NCBI GenBank assembly: GCA_028710285.1
Contig: JAQTUK010000002.1
Location: forward strand, 1-49,611
Reading direction: 5' to 3'
Source of the DNA: Methylacidiphilaceae bacterium
GTDB lineage: Bacteria > Verrucomicrobiota > Verrucomicrobiia > Methylacidiphilales > Methylacidiphilaceae
DNA: 49,611 nt
Under the pieces are notes generated by a model, which saw only the letters and a program-made list of their open reading frames with translations, was not told where the DNA came from and searched no databases. Made by a program: the position numbers and the translations under genes. Positions 10,249-20,076 of the stretch are shown in pieces (the stretch's first letter is position 1; every line of letters starts with the position of its first letter).

Positions 10249-10803
10249 ATGCCCAATGAGCCACTCGTTCCCCCGCGGCTCGGCCTTCGGCTTCTGCTCA
10301 CAGCAGCCACGCTTTTCGTGCTTCTGCCTCCGGAAGCTCCCGCCGCGGTCTCCTCTTCCGACCTTGCCTCTTTCCGCCAAGTGCTGCTGGCCCGGATCAA
10401 CCAGCTTCGGGTGCATCAGGATCTGCCGCCCCTGGAAGCCGATCCGCGCCTGCAAGCCGCCAGCCAGGAATGGGCGGAGCGCCTCGCGTCCGAGCGCCGT
10501 CTGCGCCACCGGTCGGACGACTCCCTTTCCTCTCTTCTCGAAGAGAGAGGCTGGGAGACGATCAATGAAAACCTCTACTACGGCTCGGAACCCATAGACC
10601 CCGAAAGGGTTCTCAAGGATTGGGAGCGGAGCCCGCTCCACAGGAAGAACCTTCTGAATCCCGCCATCCGGTTTGCGGGGCTCGGCAAGGCGGTCGGTGG
10701 CAACGGAGCCGCCTACGTCGTCTTCAACGGTGCCGGAGGCATGCGGCGGAAAAGCTGGGAAGAGTTATGGCAGAGGCTCCCCTTTCGCCGCCGAGGAGAG
10801 TGA
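10249..10803 (+). CDS. Secreted CAP (SCP/PR1) domain protein
   Basis: Hydrophobic N-terminus then LLARINQLRVHQDLPPLEADPRLQAASQEWAERLASERRLRHRSDD...GWETINENLYYG...WERSPLHRKNLLNPAIRFAGLG. Confidence 0.8.
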   Translation: MPNEPLVPPRLGLRLLLTAATLFVLLPPEAPAAVSSSDLASFRQVLLARINQLRVHQDLPPLEADPRLQAASQEWAERLASERRLRHRSDDSLSSLLEERGWETINENLYYGSEPIDPERVLKDWERSPLHRKNLLNPAIRFAGLGKAVGGNGAAYVVFNGAGGMRRKSWEELWQRLPFRRRGE

Positions 10804-11676
10804 GGCCAAGCCCAGCGAGCGGAGCAGCCGCTCCAACTCCTCCGCCGAAAAGTAGCTGATTTCGATTTTTCCGCGCTCCGCCTTCCCGGATATCCGCACG
10901 CGCGTGCCGAGCCGCTCCCGAAGCCTTCTTTCCAGGTCCCGCCAAGCCGCAGCCGCTTCCCGTCTCCGGCTTTGCCGAACCGGCTCGCGATTGCTCTCCC
11001 GGCGGATCTTTTCGATCAGCGCCTCCGCCTGACGAACGCTCAACCCCTGGCGGGCGATCTGGCGGGCGGCCCGAAGCCGATCCGCCGGGACCGCCAGGCC
11101 GAGGATCGCCTTGCCGTGGCCGCCCGCCAACTGGCCGCTCGCCAAGAGTTCCTGAACTTCGTTCTCCAAGGAAAGCAGGCGAAGCACGTTGGCAACCGTA
11201 CTCCGGTCCTTCCCCACCTTTTGGGCGATTGCCTCCTGGGTGAGGGAGAATCTTTCCTGGAGAAGGGCGTACCCCTGGGCCTCCTCAAGAATCGGAAGAT
11301 CGCTGCGCTGGAGATTTTCCACGAGCGCCAGCTCGAGCATCTCTTGGTCGCTCGCGGGGCGAACGATGGCGGGAACCTCGGCAAGGCCCGTGCGCATGGC
11401 CGCTCGCCACCGGCGTTCGCCTGCGATGATTTCGTACTTCTCACCCACCCGGCGGACGATGAGCGGCTGCAGAATTCCTCGCTCGCGAATCGAGCCTGCC
11501 AACTCTTCGAGAGCGTCTTCGGCGAAGGTCTTTCTCGGCTGATAAGGGCTGCTGACCAAACGATCGACCGGGAGATTCTCGATGCGCTCTCCGCTCTCTC
11601 GGTCCGGCTCCGGAGCCACGACGCTGCTCCGCGCCAGAAGCACGTCCAGACCACGGCCAAGCCCTCTCTGCGCCAT
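10765..11676 (-). CDS. parB: Chromosome-partitioning protein ParB
   Basis: MAQRGLGRGLDVLLARS...SPYQPRKTFAEDALEELAGSIRERGILQPLIVRR...YEIIAGERRWRAAMRTGL...ALVENLQRSDLPILEEAQGYALLQERF. Confidence 0.93.
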   Translation of the reverse strand: MAQRGLGRGLDVLLARSSVVAPEPDRESGERIENLPVDRLVSSPYQPRKTFAEDALEELAGSIRERGILQPLIVRRVGEKYEIIAGERRWRAAMRTGLAEVPAIVRPASDQEMLELALVENLQRSDLPILEEAQGYALLQERFSLTQEAIAQKVGKDRSTVANVLRLLSLENEVQELLASGQLAGGHGKAILGLAVPADRLRAARQIARQGLSVRQAEALIEKIRRESNREPVRQSRRREAAAAWRDLERRLRERLGTRVRISGKAERGKIEISYFSAEELERLLRSLGLASLSSAAKGEPLP

Positions 11677-11837
11677 AATTCTTGCCGCCTCCCCCCTGCT
11701 CCGAAGCCAAGAGTTTGCGCCGGAATCTTCCTCGTGACAAGGCAAGAGGCGGGCAAACGGCACTGCCCAAAGGGGTGCGACCGTTCTTCACTCTTGCAGC
11801 TCCCTCGGAGCTGTGGCATCCAAAAGAGTAGCGGAAC

Positions 11838-11909
11838 GCGCGGTTAGCTTAGCGGTAGAGCGCTCGCTTCACACGCGAGAGGTCATAGGTTCGATCCCTA
11901 TACCGCGCA
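11838..11909 (+). tRNA. tRNA-Val (anticodon CAC)
   Basis: GCGCGGT/ACCGCGC acceptor pairing, CTCGC-TTCACAC-GCGAG anticodon arm, ATAGG-TTCGATC-CCTAT T-arm; CCA not encoded. Confidence 0.95.
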
Positions 11910-11930
11910 GGAGAGGCGACGGCGGAGAGG

Positions 11931-12461
11931 TTAATCTCCCTCCTGCTCGCCAATCTCGTATAGCTCCTCCCGAACCTCCCGCACCTTGCCGGTCAGCGCA
12001 TCGATTTCCACTTCCCGCTCCCCGCCTCCGCCCCGCGGGACGATCTCCACCTCGTAAACCGGCGTCCCCTCTTTCTCGAGCTTCCTCTCCACTTCCTTCA
12101 CCCTTCCCGGAACCTTCTCGAGCGCGCTCCGGCGGGCCTCCTCCGAGGAGATCTTCGCTCCGTTCTCGAACGCCGCATTTCCCCTTGCCACCGCTTCCTC
12201 GGTTTCCACGAGACGTCCTGTCCGGGCATTGACGAGGACCTTCCACTCCTTCCCCTCCCGATCCTTGATCTCAAACTTGTAGATCTTCCCTCCCCGCTCC
12301 TCCCGCTCGATTTCCATCTCCCGGACTTTGCCGGGCTTCTCGGCCAAGGCGGTCTTCAAGCAGCCCTCGAAATCGCTCTCGGCAGCCCGCAGCGGCGCCG
12401 CGCCAGCCAGGAGCACTCCGATCATCGCCGCCACCATTCCTGCTTGCTCACTGCTTCTCAT
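11931..12461 (-). CDS. Secreted PepSY-domain protein
   Basis: Signal-like N-terminus, then repeated (E)IEREERGGKIYKFEIKDREGKEWKVLVNARTGRLVE and VYEVEIVPRGGGGEREVEIDALTGKV PepSY-type units; ATGA overlap with upstream gene. Confidence 0.75.
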   Translation of the reverse strand: MRSSEQAGMVAAMIGVLLAGAAPLRAAESDFEGCLKTALAEKPGKVREMEIEREERGGKIYKFEIKDREGKEWKVLVNARTGRLVETEEAVARGNAAFENGAKISSEEARRSALEKVPGRVKEVERKLEKEGTPVYEVEIVPRGGGGEREVEIDALTGKVREVREELYEIGEQEGD

Positions 12462-15247
12462 TCCCCCTCCCGATGTTCTGCGGCCCTTCGAACGCTCGGC
12501 GACCTCAAGGAAAGGCTCGCTTCGTTCTCCCCCATTTCCCCGTTAAACCGGATTCGATAGCCCAGGCCAAGGCAGATCCGTTTCATCCGCTCATTTTCGG
12601 GCCGGATCCTGCCGACGATCCATTCCAGGCCCTCCCGCCCGCCGATCGCCGTAAGCCGCTCCAGGAGAAGCCGGCCGATGCCCTTTTGCTGCCATCGGTC
12701 CGACACCAGGAGAGCAAACTCGGCACCCGAAAAACCATGGAGCTTCCCCAAGCGGCCGACGCCGACAATCTGCCCCGCTTCCGGATGGGGCGGAAGAACC
12801 TCCGCCACCAGCACCGTCTCGATGTTGTAGTCGGCCATGCAGATCCGCGCAAGCCGTCCATGAGCGATCCTCTCCTCCAACTTCAGATGCTCGAAATAGC
12901 GGGAGAAGACGCTCTCCTCGGAGAGCCCGCGATGAAATACAATCATCTGCGGTTCATCCTCGCCCCGGATGGGCCGGATGCGCAAAAAGGTCCCGTCGCG
13001 CAGCCGGATCGTCTCAATCTGTTCGACCGGATAGGGGCGGATCGCGGGGCGAGGAAGATCCCGCACAGGCGTGCTCCGAGGATAGAGCACCATTCGCGCG
13101 TCGAGGGCGCTGATCCGTCCGTCACCGGATGCAAACAGTGGGTTGATGTCGATCTCCCGAACCCGGGGCAGGGCGAGAACCAAGGCGCCGAAACGAATCA
13201 GGATCTCTTCGAGAACCTTCTCGTCCACCGGAGGGATGCCTCGCATCCCGCGCAGGGCGCGCGCGACCCGTGTCCTCTCGATCATCCGCCTCGCGGAGGT
13301 GGTGTTGAGCGGGGGAAGGCCAGTCGCTCGATCCTCCAGCAGATCGACAAAAATTCCCCCCGCACCGAAGACCAGGAGCGGTCCGAGTTGGGCGTCAGAG
13401 GCGCTTCCGAGGATGAGCTCGATCCCTTGCTCGGCAACCATCGTCTGGATCGTTACTCCAAGAAAGGCATCGGCTCCGGAATGGGCGAGGGTCGCGGCGC
13501 GGATCTCCCGGAAAGCAGCGCGCACGGCCGTCTCCTCCCCAATCCCGAGGCGTACGCCACCCACGTCGCTCTTATGGGCGAGCTTGTGGGAGCGAAGCTT
13601 CACAGCGACCGGGAAACCCAGCGACTGGGCTTGTGCTACGGCCTCTTCCTCGGTTTCCGCGCGCCGGGTGGCGACCACGGGGATTCCAAAGGCCCGAAGG
13701 ATCTCCTTCGATTCCCATTCGTCGAGCAGGACCCGATCCTCTCGGTCCGCCTGGTTGAGGATCTCCTCGCAGCGGACGGCCGCCGCGCCCACCGTCTCGG
13801 GATCGACCAGCAGGCGGGGAGTCTCGTAGAGGAGCTCCAGGTTGCGCTGATGCTGCCAGACGAGTGCAAAGGCCCGCGCGGGAGCCTCCGGATAGGAAAA
13901 GCAGGGGATTCCGGCTCGATGGAAGACGGCGATCCCTTCCTCCACCGCCGCCCCACCCATCCAAGCCGCGAGGACGGGCTTCCCGTAATCTTTCACCGCT
14001 TCGCAGAGCAGCTCCGCCGTCCGCGTCGGCTCCGTCATCGCCTGCGGACAGAGAAGGACGAGCATCCCATCGCTCTGTGGCTCCTTTTTGAGCAGTTCCG
14101 CCGCTTTCCGGTAGCGATCGGCGTCGGCGTCCCCGAGAATATCCACCGGATCTTGATGGCTCCAGCTCGGCGGCAGGATCCGATCAAGCTCCTTCAGGGT
14201 TTCCGCAGAGAGGGGGGCGAGCTCGCCTCCGGAGAGAAGCAGCGCATCGGTCGCCAAGACCCCCGCTCCGCCCGCATTCGTCAAGATGGAGAGGCGGGGG
14301 CCGGCGGGCCGGGCGTTTCCGCCCAACGCCTCGGCCAAGGAGAAAAGCTCTTCGACCGTCTGCGCGCGAATCACGCCGACCCGGCGGAAAGCGGCCTCGA
14401 GCGCTTCGTCGCTCCCGGCGAGCGATCCTGTGTGCGAGAGGGCCGCCCGGGCGGCCGCCTTCGTTCTGCCCACCTTCAGCACGACGATCGGCTTCTGGGA
14501 GCCGATCGCCCGGGCAGCCGAAAGGAACGAAGCCGGATCGCCGATCGACTCCATGTAGATGACAACGCTGCGGGTCCTTGGATCGTCCGCCAGGAAAAAG
14601 AGGACATCCCCCCAATCGACGTCCGCCATCGATCCGAGGGAGAAGAAAGCGCTAAAACCGATCTTCTCCCGGAGGCTCCAATCGAGGATGGCGGTGCCCA
14701 GGGCGCCGCTCTGGCTCAAGAAAGCAATGCTTCCCGCCAGGGCCGTCTTCGCGGCGAAGGTGGCATTGAAACGAGCATGCGGGAGCATCAGGCCCAAGCA
14801 GTTCGGACCGATCAGGCGCATCCCCTTCTCCCGAGCGGTCGCCACGATCCGCTCCTCCAGCAGCTTCCCGGCCGGACCCGTCTCCTTGAAGCCGGCGGAA
14901 AGGATCAAGGCGGCCTTGACCCCCGCTTGCGCACACTCCTCGACGATTCCAGGGACGGTCGCCGCCGGAGTGGCGATCACGGCCAGGTCGGGAGCGGGCG
15001 CAAGCTCGGTCACGCTGGCGTGAGCGGGCATGCCCAGCACCCGGCTATGCCGGGGATTGATCGGAAAGACGCTCGCGGAGCCTGTCGACAGATTCTCCAA
15101 GACGGCGCGGCCGACGCTTCCCGGCCGCTCGGTCGCCCCGATCACCGCCACGCGCCTTGGCGGAAGAAATGCCCCCAGCCCATAGACGCCCGCGGAGAGA
15201 TCCGCGACCAGCCTCTCCGCCGTAACGTCTGCTCCTGCGGATCCCAT
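12458..15247 (-). CDS. ADP-forming acyl-CoA synthetase fused to a C-terminal GNAT acetyltransferase domain
   Basis: FLPPRRVAVIGATERPGSVGRAVLENL...LIGPNCLGLMLPHARFNATF...SQSGALGTAILDWS (NDP-forming acyl-CoA ligase), ATP-grasp region, and GNAT C-terminus ...GVGRLGKLHGFSGAEFALLVSDRWQQKGIGRLLLERLTAIGGREG. Confidence 0.88.
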   Translation of the reverse strand: MGSAGADVTAERLVADLSAGVYGLGAFLPPRRVAVIGATERPGSVGRAVLENLSTGSASVFPINPRHSRVLGMPAHASVTELAPAPDLAVIATPAATVPGIVEECAQAGVKAALILSAGFKETGPAGKLLEERIVATAREKGMRLIGPNCLGLMLPHARFNATFAAKTALAGSIAFLSQSGALGTAILDWSLREKIGFSAFFSLGSMADVDWGDVLFFLADDPRTRSVVIYMESIGDPASFLSAARAIGSQKPIVVLKVGRTKAAARAALSHTGSLAGSDEALEAAFRRVGVIRAQTVEELFSLAEALGGNARPAGPRLSILTNAGGAGVLATDALLLSGGELAPLSAETLKELDRILPPSWSHQDPVDILGDADADRYRKAAELLKKEPQSDGMLVLLCPQAMTEPTRTAELLCEAVKDYGKPVLAAWMGGAAVEEGIAVFHRAGIPCFSYPEAPARAFALVWQHQRNLELLYETPRLLVDPETVGAAAVRCEEILNQADREDRVLLDEWESKEILRAFGIPVVATRRAETEEEAVAQAQSLGFPVAVKLRSHKLAHKSDVGGVRLGIGEETAVRAAFREIRAATLAHSGADAFLGVTIQTMVAEQGIELILGSASDAQLGPLLVFGAGGIFVDLLEDRATGLPPLNTTSARRMIERTRVARALRGMRGIPPVDEKVLEEILIRFGALVLALPRVREIDINPLFASGDGRISALDARMVLYPRSTPVRDLPRPAIRPYPVEQIETIRLRDGTFLRIRPIRGEDEPQMIVFHRGLSEESVFSRYFEHLKLEERIAHGRLARICMADYNIETVLVAEVLPPHPEAGQIVGVGRLGKLHGFSGAEFALLVSDRWQQKGIGRLLLERLTAIGGREGLEWIVGRIRPENERMKRICLGLGYRIRFNGEMGENEASLSLRSPSVRRAAEHREGE

Positions 15248-17701
15248 TTAGCCTCGCGCTTGCTGCGAAAGCTCTTTCTCCTTATTGAGAACAAGGAGTG
15301 TCGTCTTGATCACCGTGTCGGGATTCAAGGAAATGCTGTCGATGCCCTCCTCGACGAGAAACTCCGCGAATTCGGGGTAATCGCTCGGCGCCTGCCCGCA
15401 AATGCCGATCTTGCGTCCCTTCGCCTTTGCGGTACGAATCACTTGGGCGATCATCCGCTTCACCGCTTCGTTCCGCTCGTCGAAGATCGGCGCGACGATC
15501 TCCGAATCCCGGTCAACCCCGAGAACGAGCTGAGTCAGATCGTTGGAACCGATGGAGAAGCCATCGAAGATCCCGGCGAACTCCTCGGCCAGGATCACGT
15601 TGCTGGGGACCTCGCACATCATGTAGACCTCGAGCCCACGCTCTCCTTTGACCAGCCCGTTCTTCTCCATCTCCGAGAGAACCCGGCGGCCCTCTTCCAC
15701 GGTCCGCACGACCGGCACCATCAATTTGAGGTTCGTCAGCCCCATCCCTTCCCGAACCCGCTTCGCGGCGGCGCACTCGAGCGCAAAGCCTTCCTGGTAG
15801 CGTGGGTTGTAGTACCGGGATGCCCCGCGGAAGCCGACCATCGGATTCCGCTCTACGGGCTCGAACTGCTTCCCTCCGATGAGATTGGCGTATTCGTTGG
15901 TCTTGAAGTCGGAGAGTCGGAAGATCACGTCCTTGGGATAAAAGGCCGCGGTGATCATGGCAATGCCTTGGGCAAGCTTCTCGATGAAGAACTCCCTCTT
16001 ATCCAGGTAGCCCGCCGTCAGCCGCTCGATCTCGGCCTTCGCCGCCGGATCCTCCAGTCGATCGAAGCGGATAAACGCCATGGGATGGACCCGGACATAG
16101 GTCGTCAGGATAAATTCCATCCGCGCAAGCCCGACGCCGTCGTTCGGAATGAAGGAAAGCGAAAAAGCCTGCTCGGGATTGCCTACGTTCATGAGGATCT
16201 TGGTCTTGGGCCGCGGCAGCTCTTGCAGGTCGATGCGCTCCACCGCAAAGGGGAGCCTTCCCTCGTAGATCGTCCCCACCTCTCCTTCGGCGCACGAGAC
16301 CGTCACCGGCTGGCCGCTGCGCAGGACCTCCGTGCCGTTGCCGGTTCCGACGACTGCGGGAACTCCAAGCTCCCGGCTCACGATCGCGGCATGACACGTG
16401 CGCCCGCCCCGATTGGTCACGATCGCGGCGGCCCGCTTCATCACCGGCTCCCAGTCGGGATCGGTCTTCTCGGTGACGAGAATCTCTCCATCCCGAAATT
16501 CGTGGAGAAGCTGAGCGCTTTGGATCACCCGCGCGATCCCGTTGGCCACCTTTTCGCCGACGCTTCTCCCTTGGACCAAGGGTTTGCCCTGTTCCTGCAG
16601 CCGGTAGACCTCCAGAACGTTCCGATTCTTCTGCGATTGGACGGTTTCCGGGCGCGCCTGCAGGATGAAGAGCTCCCCCGTCAGTCCGTCCTTCGCCCAC
16701 TCCATGTCCATCGGAGTGGGCTTCCCGCGTTTCTTGCTGTAATGCTCCTCGATCACACAGGCCCAGCGGGCCAGCTGCAGGATCTCGTCATCCGAGACGG
16801 CATACCGCCGCCTCTCTTCCGGCGGAACGGGCACGTTCTTGACAAATTTGGAGCCGCCGATGTCGTAGACCAGCTTAAATTCCTTCGAACCCAACGCCTT
16901 TTGAAGTATCGGCCGGAAACCATCCTGCAGGGTCGGCTTGAAGACATAGTACTCGTCCGGGTTGATCGCGCCTTGGACGATGTTCTCTCCGAGTCCATAA
17001 GAGGCATTGATCAGCACCGCGTTGGCAAAGCCGCTCTCGGTATCGATCGAGAACATGATTCCGGACGAGGCCAAATCGGACCGGACCATTTTCTGGATTC
17101 CGATCGAAAGCGCGATCCGGAGGTGATCGAATCCCTTGTCGATTCGATAGGAAATCGCTCGATCGGTGAAAAGGGAGGCGAAGCAGCGCTTACAGGCAAT
17201 CAGCAGTTGATCCTCTCCCTGGACGTTCAGATAGGACTCCTGCTGGCCCGCGAAACTCGCGGTCGGCAGGTCTTCGGCCGTCGCGCTACTGCGGACCGCG
17301 ACGTCGGCCGGCAGGCCGCCGTTCCCACCCAGCCTTCGGTAGGCGTCCCGGATCTCCTCGGCCAGCCCCGAAGGGATTTCGGCGGACAGAATCGTCTGGC
17401 GAGCCTGCTTGCCCCTCTCGCGCAGGTCGTCCATGCTTCGGCTGTTGACCTCCCGGAGGATGTCGGCGAGCTTCTGGTCCAAACCGGCCTCGCGCAGGAA
17501 ATGCCGGTAGGCCTCCGCCGTGGTGGCAAAGCCGTTGGGAACCTTGACCCCCTGGGAGGAGAGCTCGCGGTACATCTCGCCAAGCGATGCGTTTTTTCCA
17601 CCGACGCTGGGCACGTCCTCGATGCTGATGTCGGAAAACCAACGAATGAAGGACTCTTTGGGGGCGGCGGGCGCCTTGGGCGTGAGCGCATCGGCTTTCA
17701 T
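15248..17701 (-). CDS. ppsA: Phosphoenolpyruvate synthase
   Basis: SFIRWFSDISIEDVPSVGGKNASLGEMYREL...VRSSATAEDLPTASFAGQQESYLNVQG...GGRTCHAAIVSRELGVPAVVGTGNGT...GICGQAPSDYPEFAEFLVEEGIDSISLNPDTV. Confidence 0.95.
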   Translation of the reverse strand: MKADALTPKAPAAPKESFIRWFSDISIEDVPSVGGKNASLGEMYRELSSQGVKVPNGFATTAEAYRHFLREAGLDQKLADILREVNSRSMDDLRERGKQARQTILSAEIPSGLAEEIRDAYRRLGGNGGLPADVAVRSSATAEDLPTASFAGQQESYLNVQGEDQLLIACKRCFASLFTDRAISYRIDKGFDHLRIALSIGIQKMVRSDLASSGIMFSIDTESGFANAVLINASYGLGENIVQGAINPDEYYVFKPTLQDGFRPILQKALGSKEFKLVYDIGGSKFVKNVPVPPEERRRYAVSDDEILQLARWACVIEEHYSKKRGKPTPMDMEWAKDGLTGELFILQARPETVQSQKNRNVLEVYRLQEQGKPLVQGRSVGEKVANGIARVIQSAQLLHEFRDGEILVTEKTDPDWEPVMKRAAAIVTNRGGRTCHAAIVSRELGVPAVVGTGNGTEVLRSGQPVTVSCAEGEVGTIYEGRLPFAVERIDLQELPRPKTKILMNVGNPEQAFSLSFIPNDGVGLARMEFILTTYVRVHPMAFIRFDRLEDPAAKAEIERLTAGYLDKREFFIEKLAQGIAMITAAFYPKDVIFRLSDFKTNEYANLIGGKQFEPVERNPMVGFRGASRYYNPRYQEGFALECAAAKRVREGMGLTNLKLMVPVVRTVEEGRRVLSEMEKNGLVKGERGLEVYMMCEVPSNVILAEEFAGIFDGFSIGSNDLTQLVLGVDRDSEIVAPIFDERNEAVKRMIAQVIRTAKAKGRKIGICGQAPSDYPEFAEFLVEEGIDSISLNPDTVIKTTLLVLNKEKELSQQARG

Positions 17702-17823
17702 GGGAATCTCCTTTCTGTGAGAAGAATAGGTTCGAGAGGAACGCGAGAAGGACTTCTCGCTTCCCCGCGATTCTATCGCCAGGTCGCACAAGACCGCAAG
17801 CTTTACGCCGGCTGCCCGTTTTT

Positions 17824-20076
17824 ATGCTCGTGACCGAGGCGGTTTCTTTCTCTATGGTTCTTCCCAGGGGAAAGACAGCGGCCATGGCCATCGAGAAGGC
17901 CCGGAACTCCCGGTTGGCGTCCTGCGTGCGGGGGATTGGGAAGATTCTCGCCCGTATCCTCCTCCGGGTGACGATCCGCGGCTCCTCGGAGTTTCCCTCT
18001 CGGGCCATTTACGTAGCCAACCACCTCTCGCTCATCGATGCGCCCATCCTCCATCTTTTTCTCCCGATTCGGCCGGTGTTCGTGGTCTACGCAGGGATGC
18101 TTCGCAACCCCTTTTACCGATGGGTCATCGGCCAAGCCGACCACTTCCTCGTCGAGGAAGACCGCCCGTTTGCCCTTAAGGGGCTCTTGGACGCTCTGGT
18201 CCGTGGACATTCGGTCCTGATCTTCCCCGAAGGGCGCATGTCGCTCACCGGAGGCCTCAGGAACATTCAGGAGGGGGCGGCATTCCTGGCGCTCCATAGC
18301 GGGGCTCCCATAGTCCCGCTGATCTTGCGCGGGACTCATCACTTTCTCTGGGGCAGTCCCGCTCCGGTCGTCAAGAAGCTCTCTCCGAAAGTCTCGATCA
18401 CGGTAGGCCGACCCGTCCGGATCGAGGTACCGGCCGGCATCGGACGGCGGAAGGCGCGTCGGCTCGCCTTCCTACGCCTGAGGGAGCTCATGGAAGCCGG
18501 CTTTTTCCAGAGCACGGAACTTTTCCCGCTCTTCGAGAGCGTGCGACGCGCGGCTCGGCTTCACCGATTTTCCCGACTCGCGCTCGAGGATCCGATCCTG
18601 GGCACTTTTTCCTACGGCCGGCTGCTGGCTCTGTCCTGCCTGCTCGGCCGGGCCCTCGGCCAACGGAGCGAGCCCGGGGAAAGGGTCGGGATTTTGCTCC
18701 CGACGTGCGTCGCCAGCATCGCCTTGGTGCTCGGGCTCTGCGGACGGCAGAGAGTAGCCACGCTGCTCAACCCGGCCACCGGGCGGGCCGGCCTCCTGCA
18801 TGCGGTGGAAATTGCTTCCCTGCAAACCGTGGTGACGAGCCGGCGCATGCTGGCCGAGCCCACGCTTGCCGGGATCGGCGAAGGCCTTTCGGCGATTCCC
18901 GGACTCTCGCTTCTCTTCCTGGAGGATCTGCAGAAAGAGATTCGCCTCGGGGACCGACTTCTGGCTTGGTTCGAAAGCCGCGTCTCCCCGGCTCGAGCAC
19001 CCGAGCCTCGACTGGACGACCCGGCGGTCGTCCTGTTTACCTCCGGCTCCGAAGGTCCACCCAAGGGGGTTCTCCTCAGCCACCGGGCCCTGGCGAGCAA
19101 CGTTGCCCAAGCGCTTGCCGTCGGGGGGACGGGCCCTGGGGACAAGATCTTCTCCGCCTTGCCGCTCTTTCATGCCTTCGGGCTTACCGTCGGCGCGCTC
19201 CTGCCTCTTCTCGGAGGCTTCTCCGGCTTTCTCTGCCCTTGGGCGCTCCGCTCCCGCACCATCCCCCGGCTCTGCTACGCTTCCGACGCCACGATCCTCC
19301 TTGGGACCAACACCCTTCTCTCCCACTGGGGCCGGTATGCGGACCCCTGCGACTTCGTGCGAATCCGGATGGTCATCGCAGGGGCGGAAGCTCTGCGTCC
19401 CGCAGTGCGGCGATTCTGGTCGGAGGAACTGGGCCTGCGGCTTCTCGAAGGCTATGGGGTGACGGAAGCGGCTCCGCTGGTTGCGGGAAACACGGTCGGA
19501 CTCTCGAAAATCGGCACCGTCGGGCGGCTCCTTCCCGGAATCGAGGCTCGCCTAATCTCGATCCCCGGGATCGCCGAAGGCCGGGAGCTCTGGATCCGCG
19601 GGCCCAACTTGATGACCGGCTATCTCCCCGCAAGAGTCGCCGGCGCGGATTTCCGGGAAGGATGGTATGCCACGGGCGATCTGGTCGAGCGAGACAAGGA
19701 AGGCTTCCTGCGGATTATCGGCAGGCTGCGCCGCTTTGCCAAGATCGCGGGGGAAATGATCTCCCTCGACCGTTCCGAAGAGCTCGCGCTCGACCTCCGG
19801 CCGCAATCGACCCATGCGGCCCTTGCCCTCCCTTCCCCGGATCGCGGAGAGCAGATCGTCCTGGTCACGACCGACCCCTCGCTTACGCTCGCCGAGCTGC
19901 GGCAGGCGGCAGTCCGGGAAGGCTCCCCTCTGCTGGGCCTCCCCTCCCGACTCCTGCGAAGCAAAGCGATTCCCCTCCTTCCGAACCAGAAGGTGGACTA
20001 CGTGGCCTTGGCTTCCCAGGTAGCGGCTTCGGTTCTCGACAACGACAGGTTGCCAGGGGAGCTTCAAAAACGGTAG
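17824..20076 (+). CDS. Aas-like fusion: 1-acylglycerophosphate-type acyltransferase plus AMP-forming acyl-CoA/ACP synthetase
   Basis: YVANHLSLIDAPIL...VLIFPEGRMSLTGGLRNIQEGAAFLAL (PlsC) then VVLFTSGSEGPPKGVLLSHRAL...LLEGYGVTEAAPLVAGN (AMP-binding). Confidence 0.88.
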   Translation: MLVTEAVSFSMVLPRGKTAAMAIEKARNSRLASCVRGIGKILARILLRVTIRGSSEFPSRAIYVANHLSLIDAPILHLFLPIRPVFVVYAGMLRNPFYRWVIGQADHFLVEEDRPFALKGLLDALVRGHSVLIFPEGRMSLTGGLRNIQEGAAFLALHSGAPIVPLILRGTHHFLWGSPAPVVKKLSPKVSITVGRPVRIEVPAGIGRRKARRLAFLRLRELMEAGFFQSTELFPLFESVRRAARLHRFSRLALEDPILGTFSYGRLLALSCLLGRALGQRSEPGERVGILLPTCVASIALVLGLCGRQRVATLLNPATGRAGLLHAVEIASLQTVVTSRRMLAEPTLAGIGEGLSAIPGLSLLFLEDLQKEIRLGDRLLAWFESRVSPARAPEPRLDDPAVVLFTSGSEGPPKGVLLSHRALASNVAQALAVGGTGPGDKIFSALPLFHAFGLTVGALLPLLGGFSGFLCPWALRSRTIPRLCYASDATILLGTNTLLSHWGRYADPCDFVRIRMVIAGAEALRPAVRRFWSEELGLRLLEGYGVTEAAPLVAGNTVGLSKIGTVGRLLPGIEARLISIPGIAEGRELWIRGPNLMTGYLPARVAGADFREGWYATGDLVERDKEGFLRIIGRLRRFAKIAGEMISLDRSEELALDLRPQSTHAALALPSPDRGEQIVLVTTDPSLTLAELRQAAVREGSPLLGLPSRLLRSKAIPLLPNQKVDYVALASQVAASVLDNDRLPGELQKR

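Noticed and set aside
10171-10803. Longer start for the CAP protein at 10171
   Set aside because: It would overlap the mutL start, whereas ATG 10249 gives a normal hydrophobic signal-like N-terminus.
12473-17833. 1786-aa plus-strand ORF
   Set aside because: It lies antisense to ppsA and the synthetase-GNAT gene. Its Arg/Pro/His/Asp-rich composition is typical of a complementary-frame artefact in GC-rich DNA.
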